The notes under the pieces: generated by a model
Told to the model about the DNA's origin: nothing
Seen by the model: only the letters and a program-made list of their open reading frames with translations
Database searches by the model: none
Made by a program: the position numbers and the translations under genes
Source: CAWEQO01 sp963811225
GTDB lineage: Bacteria > Chloroflexota > Anaerolineae > Anaerolineales > Anaerolineaceae
Direction: 5' to 3'
Assembly (NCBI GenBank): GCA_963811225.1
Contig: CAWEQO010000007.1
Location: 327,514-391,513 of the forward strand
DNA: 64,000 nucleotides
Part shown: piece by piece, positions 16,028 to 24,984 of the stretch
Position numbering within the stretch: position 1 is the first letter of the stretch
Layout of the letters: each line of letters begins with the position of its first letter

Positions 16028-18938
16028 ACAACACCCGCTTCACTTCTTCAAAAGTGCCGGGGTTCTCGGTGTTGGCCGCTTCGACGGCTTCAGCGGAACC
16101 CAGCACGACCCGGCGGTCTTGGGTGGAGAGCTTCTCGAGCACTGCGCCGAATGCATGGAAGTCGGCGGGCTGGGTGTCGAGGACCTGATCGCGCATGCGC
16201 TGGCGCTCCTCGTCGGTGGTGCCGAGCAGGCAGCGGACCATGGAAGTGTAGCCTTTGGCGTCGGGCAGCAGGTAGGCGTCCAGGTCGCCAATCGTGCCGA
16301 TGATGGCCTTGGTCAGCTCCGCCTCGTTCAGGTCCAGGCCTTGCAGGAACTTGCCCGAGCCGTTGTAAATCTCGAGGGTCCGCAGCAGATTGGGATCGCG
16401 GTAGGAGAGGAAGGTGATCACGCCGGAGTGGCGGTCGAAGGTATCGAAAGTGCCGTAGGCGCCGCCCTGCGCGCGCACCCGCTCCCACAGCCAGGAATTG
16501 CGCAGGTAGCCGGTGATGACCATGACCGAGCCATCCAGTTCATAGCCCAGGTTGTACAGGTTGGCCGCCTCACCGACATAATTGACCCGCAGCGGCATGG
16601 TGAATGCCTCAGACTGCGGCTGCTGGGGCATCTGCCAGGACTGCATCTCAGCCTGACCGTCCGGCAGACCGCTCAAGAATTGGCGCAGCTGCGGCTCGAC
16701 CTCCTGCCAGCCCGGCTGGTCGAGCGTGACGTTGCAGATCATGTTACCCTGCTTGAACAGCGTAGTGCGGATCTCCTCCAGGCGCTGCGATACGGCGTCC
16801 CAATCGGAATCGATCTGGGGGATGAGGTCGCGCAGGAAGAACAGGTAACTGATGCCGCCCATCTGCTCGGAGGCCCAGTCGGCAGAGTTGTACATGCCCT
16901 GCAGGCGCGAGGCAACTACCCGGTGGCCGATGTCTGCCAGGCGAGATTCCAGCCCGGCACGCTCTTCCAGGGCCATCTGGCGGATGCGCTCTTTGTTGTC
17001 AAGGCGGGCCGAGGAGAGAATGTCTTGCAAGATCGCCAGCAGATCGCCCGTTTGAGCCAGCATGGCCTTGGAGCGCAGGAACATCCAGGCTTCGCCGTCG
17101 GGCTTGCCCTGCACGGCCGAGGTGAAGCGGGAGGCGCCGATGCCGCCCGTGTTCTGGCCGATGCGCTGCAGCAGCTGCACAAAGTCCTGCTCCTTCGTGC
17201 CGGTTTCGACCAGGGCGCGACCGAACAGGCGCAGGTAGGGCAGCAGGTCCTGGCGCAGGGCATGCAGGTTGAAGCCCAAATCGAGGTAGACGATGCCGTT
17301 GGTGAAAAGGTCGTGGTAGAGGATTTTGGTCTCCCCTGCGTCGAGCGTCTCCAACGGGATGGTCTTGATCTGGCGATCGAGGTCTTCCAGCTTCAGGGTG
17401 GGAATGGTCGCCAGGGCCTCTTCGGTATCCTGGGCTTCCTGGCGGCGCTTCAACTCCAGCGTGTTGAGGACAATGTCTTGCACCTGCTCGGGGCCCAGCT
17501 GCGCCTGGATCTGCTCCAGGCGGGCGCGTTCGGCTTCCTCCCGGCGCTGGGCCAACGTTGGATCGGGTGTGAGGGTGAGCGTGACGCGATGCGGGTTAAG
17601 GGTCAGCTGCCGGCGGATCAGCTCCTCGAACGGCTGCTCGCCCTTATCCAGGCGCTCTTTAATGGCGCTCAAAGGGTCCTCGAAGGCCAGCGGTTCGAAG
17701 GGATCTTTGCCGTACAGCCAATTGTTCAACGAGCGGATCATCACCAGCAGGCCGCGCGGGTATGAGCCGGTGTTGTTCTCGCGCAAGGCAAACTCGACCG
17801 TATTGATCGAAGCCTGTAGAGTGTCTTTGTCGATGCCCTGCTCGGCGATGTGTTTCAAGGTGTCCAGGATCAGCGCCTCGACCCTGGCGGTGTTCTCCAG
17901 GGCGATACCCTTCATGCCGACCGAGAACATCATCTGCAGCAGGCCGGTCTCCAGGCCGCGGCCGACCAGGTCTTCACCCAGATCCGAGTCGATCAGGGCC
18001 TTGCGCAGCGGCGAAGCGGGCGTGCCGATCAGGGCGTGCTCCAAGATGCGCAGCGACAGCAGGGTCTCGGGGTCGCCGACTTCGGTAAGCATCCAACTGA
18101 GGGTCAGGAAGGCCTTGTCTTCACCCTCGCTGCTCTCGTAGGGCAGGCTGAAGCTGACCGGCTGCGGCAGGCGCGGCTGGAGGGCGATGCTGGAATTGAC
18201 CAGCACCGGCTCGAAATCCTTGAGGTAGCCGTCAAGGATGCGCAGGCGCTCTTCGGGATCGTCGTCGCCGTAGAAGTAGATGCGAGCATTCGAGGGATGG
18301 TAGTAGGCGTCGTGGAAGGCCGTGAACTCCGCATAGGTCAGTTCGGGGATGACCTCGGGGTCGCCGCCGCTGTCGAAGCCGTAGGTCGTGTTGGGGTAGA
18401 GCAGCTGCTGGCTCTTCTCGTCCAGCAGGTTATCGGGCGAAGAATAGACACCCTTCATCTCATTGTAGACCACGCCCTTGATATTCAAGGGCAATTCAGG
18501 GCTGTCCATCTCGAAGTGCCAACCCTCCTGCTGAAAGGTGAAGGGTGAGAGCAGCGGGTAAAAGACGGCGTCGAGGTAGACGTCGATCAGGTTATAAAAG
18601 TCCTGCAAGTTCTGGCTGGCGACCGGATAGGCGGTTTTGTCCGGCCAGGTCATGGCGTTCAGGAAGGTGTTCAGCGAGCCCTTCATCAGCTCGACGAAGG
18701 GTTCCTTGACCGGGTACTTGCGCGAGCCGTTCAGCACCGAGTGTTCCATAATATGGGCCACGCCGGTAGAGTTGCGCGGCGGGGTGCGGAAGGCAATGCC
18801 GAAAACCTTGTTCTCGTCGTCGTTTTCCAACGAGAGCAGCTCTGCACCCGTTTTCTGGTGCCGGTAAAGTTTAGCCTTGCTGTTGACCTCCGGGATGTCC
18901 ATCTCCCGGAGCAATTCGAATCCGTGCGAAAGAGTCAT
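16026..18938 (-). CDS. M16C zinc metallopeptidase, PreP/insulinase-like
   Basis: 970 residues, matching the single-chain presequence-protease group (about 970-1000). The inverted zinc motif HIMEH is at residues 62-66 (His62, Glu65, His66) and the third ligand is Glu160 in VVYNEMKG. Family-typical segments follow: NTFLNAMTWPDKTAYPVAS and a C-terminal GGAYGTF region. These enzymes degrade short unstructured peptides in a closed chamber. No signal peptide is seen, so it is probably cytoplasmic. It is transcribed alone, between the palindromic terminator and a hairpin at 18998-19038. Confidence 0.95.
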   Translation of the reverse strand: MTLSHGFELLREMDIPEVNSKAKLYRHQKTGAELLSLENDDENKVFGIAFRTPPRNSTGVAHIMEHSVLNGSRKYPVKEPFVELMKGSLNTFLNAMTWPDKTAYPVASQNLQDFYNLIDVYLDAVFYPLLSPFTFQQEGWHFEMDSPELPLNIKGVVYNEMKGVYSSPDNLLDEKSQQLLYPNTTYGFDSGGDPEVIPELTYAEFTAFHDAYYHPSNARIYFYGDDDPEERLRILDGYLKDFEPVLVNSSIALQPRLPQPVSFSLPYESSEGEDKAFLTLSWMLTEVGDPETLLSLRILEHALIGTPASPLRKALIDSDLGEDLVGRGLETGLLQMMFSVGMKGIALENTARVEALILDTLKHIAEQGIDKDTLQASINTVEFALRENNTGSYPRGLLVMIRSLNNWLYGKDPFEPLAFEDPLSAIKERLDKGEQPFEELIRRQLTLNPHRVTLTLTPDPTLAQRREEAERARLEQIQAQLGPEQVQDIVLNTLELKRRQEAQDTEEALATIPTLKLEDLDRQIKTIPLETLDAGETKILYHDLFTNGIVYLDLGFNLHALRQDLLPYLRLFGRALVETGTKEQDFVQLLQRIGQNTGGIGASRFTSAVQGKPDGEAWMFLRSKAMLAQTGDLLAILQDILSSARLDNKERIRQMALEERAGLESRLADIGHRVVASRLQGMYNSADWASEQMGGISYLFFLRDLIPQIDSDWDAVSQRLEEIRTTLFKQGNMICNVTLDQPGWQEVEPQLRQFLSGLPDGQAEMQSWQMPQQPQSEAFTMPLRVNYVGEAANLYNLGYELDGSVMVITGYLRNSWLWERVRAQGGAYGTFDTFDRHSGVITFLSYRDPNLLRTLEIYNGSGKFLQGLDLNEAELTKAIIGTIGDLDAYLLPDAKGYTSMVRCLLGTTDEERQRMRDQVLDTQPADFHAFGAVLEKLSTQDRRVVLGSAEAVEAANTENPGTFEEVKRVL

Positions 18939-18997
18939 GATTGTTTCTTTTCTCCCCTATCTGTATGTCATATTACGTTTCATTTTACCATTCAAGC

Positions 18998-19038
18998 GCA
19001 GAGACGCAGAAACTTCCTAAAAGTTTCTGCGTCTCTGC
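18998..19038. terminator. 18-bp perfect stem-loop between minus-strand genes
   Basis: Arms 18998-19015 and 19021-19038 with a 5-base loop. It lies after the kinase fusion gene (stop at 19057) and before the peptidase start at 18938. It probably ends the upstream transcript, although the minus-strand flank has no T-run. Confidence 0.6.
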
Positions 19039-19056
19039 TCCCTTTGCCTTTCGCTC

Positions 19057-20196
19057 TTACTCGGATCTTCTAGCCACGACACGCACGGCCTGCTCGATCG
19101 GCTCCTCAGCGACGAGGATGAGATAGCCGCCGCCGCCTGCACCCGAGAGCTTCCAGCCGTAGGCCCGGTCGCGGTACTTTTGGATCAGGGAGCGCACGGT
19201 GGGGGTGATCATGTTGGGGAACATGGCGGTCTGGGCTTCGAAGGCCTCGCGCATGGAACGGCCAAAACCCTGGCGGTCCTGGGCCTTAATGGCGTTCCAG
19301 CAGCGGTCGGTGGCCTCGGAGAACTGCCGGGCGAGTTGGGGCGCGATGTTGGTACCGCTGAGCACGTCGTAGCCGTCCACGCGCAAACCCAGCGGGATCA
19401 GGTAAAAGGACTGCTCGACGAACTGGATGATGGCCTCATCCTGGACCGACTCGATGCGGGAGGGCCAATAATCGCCTTCATAATAGGAATAGTTCAAACC
19501 GGGCATGACGATGCCGATGGCATCCTGCGAACCAGAGATGGTATGCGTGCCGGGTGGGTTATCGTAGCAGAAGAGCATTTTCGCGACCGTCTCGGGATCG
19601 CCGATGGGCAGGCGGCCGCCCCACAGTTCGATCGCCCGGCGGCGGGTGCTGGTAGCCATGCCGCTGCGCTCGTTGAACTCGATGGTCGGCTCCAGGGAGA
19701 TGGTGATGACCGCGCCGGGATAGAGCTTGGAGACGAAGGGCTGGTCGAGCCAACCGCCGGCGATATCGATTCGATAGGGGATAATGTTGATACTGCGCAT
19801 GGCCGCGCTCGAGCGGGCCGTCAGGCCCTTCTGAGGCTCGCGCTTGAGCACCTTGTATTCAATCCCCAGCTCTTCGCACAGCGCCTGTTTCTCGGGGATG
19901 TTGCCGTCTTCATTGACGATGAAGATGTCGGGTTGGACTCGCTGCAGCACGTCGAGGAAGTCGAGCAGGCCCGAACCGCGGGAGATATCGGCATCCTTGA
20001 CGTAACGGACAGCCTTGATCATGAACAGGCGCTCTTCCTCGAAGATAATCGGGGCGCGCCCCTTGATCTCATAGAGAGTCTGGTCTGAGCCGACCGCCAC
20101 GTACAAATCACCAAAGCTGGAGGCTTCTTTGAAGAACTGGATGTGGCCGCTGTGGAGCAGGTCGAACAGGCCGCTAACAAATACCTTTTTAGGCAT
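19057..20196 (-). CDS. Cytidylyltransferase-like / GHMP kinase fusion protein
   Basis: 379 residues with two domains. Residues 1-135 are a nucleotidyltransferase of the TagD/RfaE type: VSGLFDLLHSGH with the HxGH nucleotide motif at 15-18. Residues about 148-379 are a GHMP kinase: PYRIDIAGGWLDQP at the start, SGSQDAIGIVMPGLNY in the centre (close to the HddA heptose-kinase type) and KLSGAGGGGYLI near the end. The pairing suggests one protein that phosphorylates a sugar and then activates it as a nucleotide sugar, as HldE does with a different (PfkB) kinase fold. The substrate is unknown. It starts 6 bases after the stop of the gene at 20203-21039, so the two form an operon. Confidence 0.85.
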   Translation of the reverse strand: MPKKVFVSGLFDLLHSGHIQFFKEASSFGDLYVAVGSDQTLYEIKGRAPIIFEEERLFMIKAVRYVKDADISRGSGLLDFLDVLQRVQPDIFIVNEDGNIPEKQALCEELGIEYKVLKREPQKGLTARSSAAMRSINIIPYRIDIAGGWLDQPFVSKLYPGAVITISLEPTIEFNERSGMATSTRRRAIELWGGRLPIGDPETVAKMLFCYDNPPGTHTISGSQDAIGIVMPGLNYSYYEGDYWPSRIESVQDEAIIQFVEQSFYLIPLGLRVDGYDVLSGTNIAPQLARQFSEATDRCWNAIKAQDRQGFGRSMREAFEAQTAMFPNMITPTVRSLIQKYRDRAYGWKLSGAGGGGYLILVAEEPIEQAVRVVARRSE

Positions 20197-20202
20197 AACA
20201 CC

Positions 20203-21039
20203 TCACATGTCAAATGATTTCTTACTGCGGGTCTTCTGGAGCACGTTCTCAGGCATACGGCGATTCAAAAAATCCAGCGAGAGATCGATGACCTCACGCG
20301 CTTCGTCGGGCGTGGTGGTGCCGATGGCAACCATGTCTTGATCGCGGATGGTATTCCAGGAGAAGGCCAGTCCGACCGGCGGCAGCAGTCGCCCGGCCGC
20401 CAGGGGCTTGATGGTCATGACCGGTTTCTTGGCGTTCTTGATGATGCGCATTACCCAGTCGGCCTCGATGGGCATGAGGAAGCCGGCGGCGTTGTAGATC
20501 TGAATGTAGGTCTCTACGTCTGCGCCGATCTTGTCGGCGACCACGACAGTCTCGGGCATGTGGGTGGACAGGCCGGGCAGCATACCACGCGCCCGGATCA
20601 TGGTCGTGTATTTGTCGATGTCGCGGATGACGTTGTGCATGCGGTCCAGCAGGGCGTCGGTCATTCCCTGGTGCGGCATGCAGATGTCGACGCCGTTCTG
20701 AGCGCACTCGTCGAACACCCGCTCGGGGTCCATCTCGGCCGGGCCGCCGGGAAGAATGTTGAACCAGGGGGTGACGACGCGCACGGCTTTACGCCCGGTA
20801 CGGTCCTCGGCCTCACAGATGGCTTCGTAAAGGAGCGGGTGCGGCGGCCCCATGACGGTGTCGACGCCGCTTTGGAAGAACACGGCCAGCACCTCGCTGA
20901 TCTTCTGGCGCGTCTGATAGGAGGTGATGAACTTGTCCTTGGCTGCGCTGGTATGAGAGTAGCCGAGGAACCAGTTGGTGCCTGCGATCAGTCTGGATAC
21001 GGAAATGTCGCCAACGGTCGTCCGTGGAAATTCATTCAT
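20203..21039 (-). CDS. Uncharacterised TIM-barrel / aldo-keto reductase-like protein
   Basis: 278 residues. The N-terminus (VSRLIAGTNWFLG) and the late segment VMTIKPLAAGRLLPP, followed by ATGTTTPDEAREVI-like spacing (here AIGTTTPDEAREV), resemble the strand-loop pattern of aldo-keto reductases or a related TIM barrel. No clear catalytic Tyr-Lys-His tetrad could be assigned, so enzyme function is not claimed. It is the first gene of a two-gene operon with the nucleotidyltransferase-kinase fusion, which hints at a role in a carbohydrate pathway. Confidence 0.7.
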   Translation of the reverse strand: MNEFPRTTVGDISVSRLIAGTNWFLGYSHTSAAKDKFITSYQTRQKISEVLAVFFQSGVDTVMGPPHPLLYEAICEAEDRTGRKAVRVVTPWFNILPGGPAEMDPERVFDECAQNGVDICMPHQGMTDALLDRMHNVIRDIDKYTTMIRARGMLPGLSTHMPETVVVADKIGADVETYIQIYNAAGFLMPIEADWVMRIIKNAKKPVMTIKPLAAGRLLPPVGLAFSWNTIRDQDMVAIGTTTPDEAREVIDLSLDFLNRRMPENVLQKTRSKKSFDM

Positions 21040-21295
21040 GGGTTTTGGTCTCCTGCAAGGACTATTATAGTGTCGTTCGGTCGTTCGAGCGGATTGTTTT
21101 TTCTGAGAGATTGTCCGTATGCGTCATCCACTCTGTCAGAAAAATCAATCCCTTGGACGATTGTTACATTAAAAAATTTTAAGTAACTCTAAAGTTATTC
21201 GAAGCTTTTTTATCTTATACTTTTACCAGGCTTTCGTCCTGGTTGATTATTTAAAGAATGCAGCAACAACGTCTTCCTCCGCACCGGCTCCCGCC

Positions 21296-21320
21296 GGCTG
21301 TCTCCCGTGACAGCCTTTTT
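21296..21320 (+). terminator. Terminator-like hairpin in the ftsH leader region
   Basis: GGCTGTC (21296-21302) pairs with GACAGCC (21309-21315), followed by TTTTT. An overlapping alternative hairpin CCGGC/GCCGG (21284-21297) shares two bases with it. The rest of 21040-21481 holds no gene. It may end transcripts entering from the left or act as an attenuator if transcription begins upstream of it. Confidence 0.5.
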
Positions 21321-21374
21321 GGGATGTCCATTCGCACCCTTCAATTTTGTAAGTGGGTGAGAAATCTCCCATTT

Positions 21375-21403
21375 TTGATCAGAATCGATGATTTCTTTGA
21401 TAA
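21375..21403 (+). promoter_or_regulatory. Possible sigma-70 promoter of ftsH
   Basis: TTGATC (21375-21380), 17 bases, TGATAA (21398-21403). It lies downstream of the terminator-like hairpin and about 80 bases before the ftsH start. Confidence 0.4.
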
Positions 21404-21481
21404 AATAACTTCTCACCATCCTGGGCCTAACCCAACCTCATTGGTAACTCACTACAGAGATTAGAGAATAATGGCAGCGCT

Positions 21482-23305
21482 ATGAAAAACAACAAAAGTT
21501 CCGGACAGAAATCCACAGTAAGTCGAAAGTATTTGGTCATCGGTGCAGCAGTTCTCGTTCTGGCCAGCATCATGGCCGCCATTTGGATCCCGAGCCGCAA
21601 GCCACCTGAGTTGATCTCCCTCAATCAAGTTGTAGCGGCGATCGAACGTGGGAATATCGCCAACATTGAAGACACCCTGGGAAACGGCGAGTTCACCGTC
21701 CACTTTAAAGATGGAACCAGTTCCAAGGGCGTTCGTGACTCCAGCTCCTCTCTGCTCGAACAACTGAGCTTGCTGGGCCTCGACGGTAAACAGCTTTCTA
21801 AAGTCGACATCAATGTCGTCAAGAATGCCGCTTTGACGGCGAGTAGAACCGCCAGCACGATCTTCAGCCTGATCATGATCAGCGTGCTGACGTTCATGGT
21901 GTTCCGCATGGTTCGCAACGGGCCGATGAAGAAGAAAGAATTTAGCGAGGGCGAGATCCCTGAGACCACCTTCAACGACGTTGCAGGCATGGAAGAGAAC
22001 CTCCAAGAGCTGCGCGATATCGTCACCTTCTTGCAAGAAGGCGACAAGTACGCCGAAGTCGGCGCGAAGATGCCGCGGGGTGTGCTGTTAGTGGGCGACC
22101 CAGGCACCGGTAAGACACTGATTGCCCGCGCCGTCGCAGGTGAAGCGAATGTTCCATTCTTCGCCATCTCCGGCTCCGAGTTTGTGGAAGTCTTCGTAGG
22201 CGTTGGCGCGGGGCGGGTACGCTCCTTGTTCGCCAAGGCCCGCAAAAAAGCCCCCTGCATCATCTTCATCGATGAGATCGATGCGGTCGGGCGCGAGCGT
22301 CACGGCTCGGGCGGCGGCGCCGAAGTGGAACAGGACCAGACCCTCAACCAGCTGCTGGTGGAGATGGATGGCTTCAGCGGCGGCGAAGGCGTGATGGTTT
22401 TGGCCGCCACCAACCGGGTAGACGTGCTCAACTCGGCCTTGCTGCGTCCCGGCCGCTTTGACCGGCGCGTCTTCGTTGGCCGCCCTGACGTAAAAGGCCG
22501 CGAGGCGATCCTGAACGTGCACGCCCAAGGCAAAAGGCTGGCCGAAGATGTCTTGCTGTCGAACGTTGCCAAGGCTACCCCTGGCCTTGTCGGCGCCGAC
22601 CTGGCGAACATCGTCAATGAAGCAGCCATCCTGGCCGTGCGCAACGACCATAAACTGATCGATATGCGCGACTTCGAAGAGGCGATCGAGAAGAACCTGG
22701 CGGGCGGCGTGCAGCGCAAGAGCCAGGTGATGAGCGAAGAAGAGCGGCGCATCATTGCCTACCACGAGGCCGGCCACGCCATCGCCATCCATGAGAGCAA
22801 ACTGGCCGATCCGGTTTACAAGATCACCATTATCCCACGCGGACAGACCGGCGGTTACACCCTGGCGCTGCCCGAGCAGGACAGCTTGCTGATGTCGAAA
22901 AACCGGATCATGGCCCGCATCACAGGCCTGATGGGCGGTCGCGCCGCCGAAGAGGTGTTCTTCCAAGATGTCACCAGCGGCGCATCCAACGATCTACAGG
23001 TAGCCACCCAATTGGCCGAAGAAATGGTGATGCGCCTGGGCATGGACAGCAGCGCCGGCTTGCGTGTCTTCAACCAACCGCAAGGACTGGCTGCGCTATC
23101 CAGTCCGAAGGGCTCGCAGAAGACCTACGAGGCGATCGACGAGGCGGTGCGCGCCATCCTCGACACCTGCTATTCCGAAGCCAAGCGCATCATGGAAGAG
23201 AAACGGGTGATTGTCGATCGCCTGGCGTCTGAGCTGCTCGAAGTGGAAACTCTGAACCGGGCGCGGTTCCTCGAATTGGTCGAGGCGGTTCCCCAGCCGG
23301 TATAA
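21482..23305 (+). CDS. ftsH: ATP-dependent zinc metalloprotease FtsH
   Basis: 607 residues. Two N-terminal membrane helices (about 17-38 and 120-140) flank the FtsH extracellular domain. The AAA module has Walker A GDPGTGKT near residue 204 (most homologues have GPPGTGKT), Walker B IIFIDEIDAVG, and the second region of homology ATNRVDVLNSALLRPGRFDR. The peptidase zinc motif HEAGH is near residue 427, with the third ligand Asp in TSGASNDLQ. The hexamer degrades membrane and short-lived soluble proteins. A tiny upstream frame (ATG at 21473, five codons) ends in an overlap with the start codon. A strong terminator follows at 23332-23363. Confidence 0.97.
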   Translation: MKNNKSSGQKSTVSRKYLVIGAAVLVLASIMAAIWIPSRKPPELISLNQVVAAIERGNIANIEDTLGNGEFTVHFKDGTSSKGVRDSSSSLLEQLSLLGLDGKQLSKVDINVVKNAALTASRTASTIFSLIMISVLTFMVFRMVRNGPMKKKEFSEGEIPETTFNDVAGMEENLQELRDIVTFLQEGDKYAEVGAKMPRGVLLVGDPGTGKTLIARAVAGEANVPFFAISGSEFVEVFVGVGAGRVRSLFAKARKKAPCIIFIDEIDAVGRERHGSGGGAEVEQDQTLNQLLVEMDGFSGGEGVMVLAATNRVDVLNSALLRPGRFDRRVFVGRPDVKGREAILNVHAQGKRLAEDVLLSNVAKATPGLVGADLANIVNEAAILAVRNDHKLIDMRDFEEAIEKNLAGGVQRKSQVMSEEERRIIAYHEAGHAIAIHESKLADPVYKITIIPRGQTGGYTLALPEQDSLLMSKNRIMARITGLMGGRAAEEVFFQDVTSGASNDLQVATQLAEEMVMRLGMDSSAGLRVFNQPQGLAALSSPKGSQKTYEAIDEAVRAILDTCYSEAKRIMEEKRVIVDRLASELLEVETLNRARFLELVEAVPQPV

Positions 23306-23331
23306 CCAAACCAAAACCAATACCTTAAAAT

Positions 23332-23363
23332 AAAAAAACAACGGCACTGGCCGTTGTTTTTTT
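23332..23363. terminator. Bidirectional intrinsic terminator after ftsH
   Basis: Arms 23332-23345 and 23350-23363 (A7-CAACGGC and its complement) with loop ACTG. The A-run and T-run on the two sides serve both ftsH and the converging kinase gene ending at 23380. Confidence 0.9.
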
Positions 23364-23379
23364 ATCTCTAGGGTTATCG

Positions 23380-24981
23380 TTATCCCGGCTCGTCTACAGG
23401 CACTTCGATCCTCACAGTTGTGCCCCTGTTTGGTCCCAATTCAACGCTCAGCTTTCCGCCAATGGATTCAACCCGGTCACGCATGCCCGCCAGGCCGTAA
23501 TGACCTTCACGAACCATCTCCATCATCTTGTCTGGCATCTCGAACCCAACCCCGTTGTCCTCGATCTTTAAGGTTAACAGGTGGTCATGGAAAGTCATAG
23601 AGATCGCTGTTTGGGTGGCTTGGGAGTGCCGGATTACATTTGTCAGACCTTGCTGGATAATCCTGTAAAGCGCCAGCGTAAGCGTCGGGGGCAGTTGGTT
23701 ATCGTCCTTCTCCAGGTCCAGTTGAAACTCCATGCCCTGCGCGCGCGGCTTGATCAATTCCACATAATAGCGGATCGCCTTTTCCAGCCCATAAAACCGA
23801 AGCGATGGGGGCCGAAGCTCGCCGCAAGTGGATCGCAGTGAGTCGATGGTTTGCTGCATGCTCATCTGCACTCGCTCGAGCTTTTGCCGGCTTTCAATGT
23901 CTGTCTGCTCTTCGGCCACCTCCACCAACTCGAACAAGGCGCCGTAGAGGTCTTGCAGCGGATGGTCGTGCAAATCTTGCGCCAAGCGCACACGCTCGTT
24001 CTCGATGCCCTCCATCACCCGCTGGCGCATCTCCGTCCGTTCTTGGGCGATTTGACGTTCGGCAGTGATATCGTCTGTCATCAAGAGGATGCCACTTTTC
24101 TCTCCTTCAGACGAGTTCAAGCGAGTCAAAGAAACGCGCATCCAGTGAACCTTCTCGTTCCAGTCGACAAAGCGCACTTCAAACCGGTTGCTATCCTGGC
24201 GGCCGTGGGCCAGGTTGTCAAACTGCTCCTTGAAAATGGGCCAATCTTCCGGCAAGATCATCCGCTCCACCGACTGGTGCACGATCTCGCGCGGCCGGTA
24301 ATGCAGCTGATCGATCAAGGCCCTGTTGCTCTCTTGAATAGAACCATCTTTGTCTATGAGAATAATGGCGGTCGGCGCGCTGGCAAAAACCTGCGACATG
24401 CGCTCTTCACTCTTGCGCAGGGCAGCCTGCAGCGATTTACTCTCGCTCACATCCCGCAGCGCCCAGCGGATCTCGATGAGTTCACCGCGCGTATTATGAA
24501 CCGGCGCCGCTCGCAGAATCGCATCGATAGGACCGGAATTGCGCGGCTGAACTGGCATATCAAAATCGACGATACTCTCGAGGGTCAACAGGATCAATCG
24601 GAAGCGCTGCCGGTGGTTCTGTTCAATGATTGTGACCATCGGCTTTCCAATCAAGTGTTCTTGATTGATGTTCAACATCTGAGATGCCATATGGTTGGCC
24701 TCATGGATCAAGCCGTGCAGATCGGTCACCAGGTATGCTTCAGGCGCAAATTCAAACAAATCTTCATAGCGCTGACGCTGCTTCTCGAGCCCGTAATGCT
24801 GCGATTCGAGCTCGTTATTTTGCTCGATCAGCTCTTCCTCATATACCTCAATCTCTTCCAAGACGGTCATAAACTCCTGGAACATCATATCGATCAGTTC
24901 CAGGTTATTCCCCCCGGCGTTCTTGCTCTCTTCGTAAGCGTTCTCAACCCGCTCGCGTATTAAATCGATAGGGCTTTTCAT
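23380..24981 (-). CDS. PAS-domain sensor histidine kinase, NarX/HisKA_3 type
   Basis: 533 residues, no membrane helices. An N-terminal coiled coil (about 35-75) is followed by two PAS domains (about 72-190 and 200-310), the HisKA_3 dimerisation segment with phospho-acceptor His in AQDLHDHPLQDLYG, and a HATPase domain with N-box GLTNVIRHSQ and G1 box IEDNGVGFEM. A soluble sensor is expected. The start is 3 bases after the stop of the CheR-PAS gene, so it is co-transcribed with the CheB-CheR genes. No partner regulator is adjacent on this strand. Confidence 0.94.
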   Translation of the reverse strand: MKSPIDLIRERVENAYEESKNAGGNNLELIDMMFQEFMTVLEEIEVYEEELIEQNNELESQHYGLEKQRQRYEDLFEFAPEAYLVTDLHGLIHEANHMASQMLNINQEHLIGKPMVTIIEQNHRQRFRLILLTLESIVDFDMPVQPRNSGPIDAILRAAPVHNTRGELIEIRWALRDVSESKSLQAALRKSEERMSQVFASAPTAIILIDKDGSIQESNRALIDQLHYRPREIVHQSVERMILPEDWPIFKEQFDNLAHGRQDSNRFEVRFVDWNEKVHWMRVSLTRLNSSEGEKSGILLMTDDITAERQIAQERTEMRQRVMEGIENERVRLAQDLHDHPLQDLYGALFELVEVAEEQTDIESRQKLERVQMSMQQTIDSLRSTCGELRPPSLRFYGLEKAIRYYVELIKPRAQGMEFQLDLEKDDNQLPPTLTLALYRIIQQGLTNVIRHSQATQTAISMTFHDHLLTLKIEDNGVGFEMPDKMMEMVREGHYGLAGMRDRVESIGGKLSVELGPNRGTTVRIEVPVDEPG

Positions 24982-24984
24982 GAT

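Noticed and set aside
15942..17765. 607-codon open frame opposite the M16 peptidase
   Set aside because: GC-rich antisense shadow; the minus strand has the zinc motif and full-length family similarity.
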